Below, in pieces: positions 7,339-8,061 of a DNA stretch of 8,061 nt; within the stretch, counting starts at the first letter, position 1; each line of letters starts with the position of its first letter. Position numbers and translations under genes: made by a program. Origin of the DNA: Ferruginibacter sp. Its GTDB lineage: Bacteria; Bacteroidota; Bacteroidia; Chitinophagales; Chitinophagaceae. Under the pieces are notes generated by a model. That model was not told the origin of the DNA. It was given only the letters and a program-made list of their open reading frames with translations, and did not search any database. The stretch covers positions 1-8,061 of the forward strand of contig JANXTN010000356.1 in assembly GCA_025352435.1 (NCBI GenBank), read 5' to 3'.

Positions 7339-7809
7339 ATGACAAAGTCAGATATTACGATAGTTCTATATTCTGCTGAATACAAGGAATATATTAAAAC
7401 GCTGAATTACGAATGGCTGGAGAAATATTTTTATGTAGAGCCCGGAGATGTAAAACAGCTATCGGACCCACAGCAATATATACTTGATAAAGGTGGCTCT
7501 ATTTTTTTTGCGAAGCATAAGGATAAAATTGTGGGCACTTCCTCATTGATGAAAACCGGTATTGGTGAATACGAGCTTGCAAAGATGGCAGTTACAGAAA
7601 AGTACAAAGGGCTCGGCATTGGGCAAATGCTGTTGGAACACTGTCTGAATGAGGCAAATAAATTAAATGCAATAAAAGTGAGTTTATTTTCCAGTACCAA
7701 ATTAAAATCTGCCATTCATCTCTATAAAAAATATGGTTTTACAGAAATGCCATTACCTGAAGATGTACATTATGAAAGAGCTGACATTATGATGGAATTA
7801 ATTTTATAA
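7339..7809 (+). CDS. GNAT family N-acetyltransferase
   Basis: A 156-residue cytosolic protein of the GNAT fold, which transfers an acetyl group from acetyl-CoA to an amine; the acceptor cannot be deduced. The acetyl-CoA-binding motif A is visible as KMAVTEKYKGLGIG, with the P-loop-like K90-G-L-G-I-G95. The family pattern usually has Gln or Arg where Lys90 stands, a conservative change. Motif B follows as SSTKLKSAIHLYKKYGF (about 118-135), the usual ending of the fold. Length is normal for a single-domain GNAT. The ATG begins one base after the fabG stop, so co-transcription and probably translational coupling are expected. An A-run precedes the ATG; no Shine-Dalgarno sequence is seen. Family confident, substrate unknown. 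Confidence 0.92.
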   Translation: MTKSDITIVLYSAEYKEYIKTLNYEWLEKYFYVEPGDVKQLSDPQQYILDKGGSIFFAKHKDKIVGTSSLMKTGIGEYELAKMAVTEKYKGLGIGQMLLEHCLNEANKLNAIKVSLFSSTKLKSAIHLYKKYGFTEMPLPEDVHYERADIMMELIL

Positions 7810-7825
7810 ATTATTTATTCGTAAT

Positions 7826-7843
7826 AAAAAGTGTATGCTTTTT
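7826..7843 (+). terminator. Possible weak hairpin terminator after GNAT gene
   Basis: AAAAAG and CTTTTT form a 6-base-pair inverted repeat around the loop TGTATG, 16 bases after the GNAT stop codon, and the downstream arm itself provides a T-run. The stem is almost all A-T, so it would be weak. An overlapping alternative pairs GTGTATG (7831-7837) with CATATAC (7848-7854) through one G-T pair. The arrangement is symmetrical and could work in either direction, but stability is doubtful. Confidence 0.25.
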
Positions 7844-7887
7844 GAAACATATACCCGACAGGAGTTGGATGATTTAAATTAAAAAAT

Positions 7888-8061
7888 ATGTTATCGTACC
7901 AAAAGTTATTGTCAGAAAATAAAGCATGGGCTGAAGAACAGAGTCGGTTAAATCCTGAATATTTTAAAATCCTTGCTTCGCAACAAGCTCCTGAATTTTT
8001 ATGGATTGGTTGCAGTGACAGTCGGGTACCCGCAAACCAAATCACAGGAACATTACCTGGG
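7888..8061 (+). CDS. Beta-class carbonic anhydrase (N-terminal part, cut by window edge)
   Basis: The first 58 codons of an open frame running off the right edge. The enzyme interconverts CO2 and bicarbonate in the cytosol, supplying bicarbonate to carboxylases or balancing pH. The start MLSYQKLLSENKAWAEEQ and the following PEYF are typical of the family's N-terminal helices. The diagnostic motif IGCSDSRVPANQITG is present, with the zinc ligand Cys42 and the Asp44-Arg46 pair of the active site. The remaining zinc ligands (His and Cys in the HxxC motif) lie beyond the window, so completeness cannot be judged. The ATG at 7888 follows an A-run (AAAAAAT) and has no Shine-Dalgarno sequence. The gene lies 78 bases after the GNAT stop, beyond a possible weak terminator, and may be transcribed separately. 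In many Bacteroidota such genes neighbour a SulP-type anion transporter, which would be downstream and unseen. Confidence 0.92.
   Translation, partial: MLSYQKLLSENKAWAEEQSRLNPEYFKILASQQAPEFLWIGCSDSRVPANQITGTLPG

Noticed and set aside
112..7965. A 14-base exact direct match, ATCCTGAATATTTT, at 112-125 and 7952-7965.
   Set aside because: The second copy encodes conserved carbonic anhydrase residues (PEYF), no flanking similarity extends it, and one 14-base match is within reach of chance in 8 kb of AT-rich DNA.
7815..8045. A 76-codon open frame on the minus strand overlapping the start of the carbonic anhydrase gene.
   Set aside because: The plus strand there carries an unmistakable carbonic anhydrase with the CSDSR motif; the minus-strand peptide has no recognisable domain and is a shadow.
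1..8061. Search for an exotic system: CRISPR, retron, toxin-antitoxin, phage defence, transposon, tRNA, riboswitch.
   Set aside because: No repeat-spacer array, terminal inverted repeats, transposase, reverse transcriptase, nuclease motif or tRNA cloverleaf was recognised; the genes are ordinary families and the intergenic gaps are short.

Overview
The window looks like ordinary chromosomal DNA from a member of the Bacteroidota, probably near the Chitinophagaceae. This is inferred from gene content and style, not from a marker gene. The DNA is AT-rich. No start codon has a clear Shine-Dalgarno sequence, and several genes are preceded by degenerate matches to the Bacteroidota -7 promoter element (TAnnTTTG). 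The first gene encodes a large secreted lamin-tail/Ig-like protein of a type common in this phylum. All recognised genes lie on the + strand.

Layout: bases 1-267 are an AT-rich leader that may begin with the last codons of an upstream gene (2-118). Next comes an 868-residue secreted multidomain protein (268-2874) with a jelly-roll-like N-terminal region, two Ig-like/lamin-tail modules in tandem and a FlgD-like C-terminal domain. It is followed by a GH3-family acyl-adenylating enzyme (2927-4435, better started at the ATG than at a TTG three codons upstream), an exported S9-family serine peptidase with a beta-propeller (4520-6502), a FabG-type 3-oxoacyl-ACP reductase (6582-7337), a GNAT acetyltransferase beginning one base after fabG ends (7339-7809), and the first 58 codons of a beta-carbonic anhydrase cut off by the window edge (7888-8061).

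How the genes work together: only fabG and the GNAT gene are close enough to be confidently co-transcribed. The other gaps (52, 84, 79 and 78 bases) are short, and each could hold a weak promoter, so the region may be a set of small co-directional units. The products act in different places: two are exported (lamin-tail protein and peptidase) and four appear cytosolic. No shared pathway is evident.

I found no mobile element, CRISPR array, RNA gene, defence cassette or biosynthetic cluster, and no convincing undescribed system. The points most worth a second look are the tandem Ig/lamin-tail architecture, the possibly leaderless start of the GH3 gene, the unknown substrate of that GH3 enzyme, and the tight fabG-GNAT pairing.
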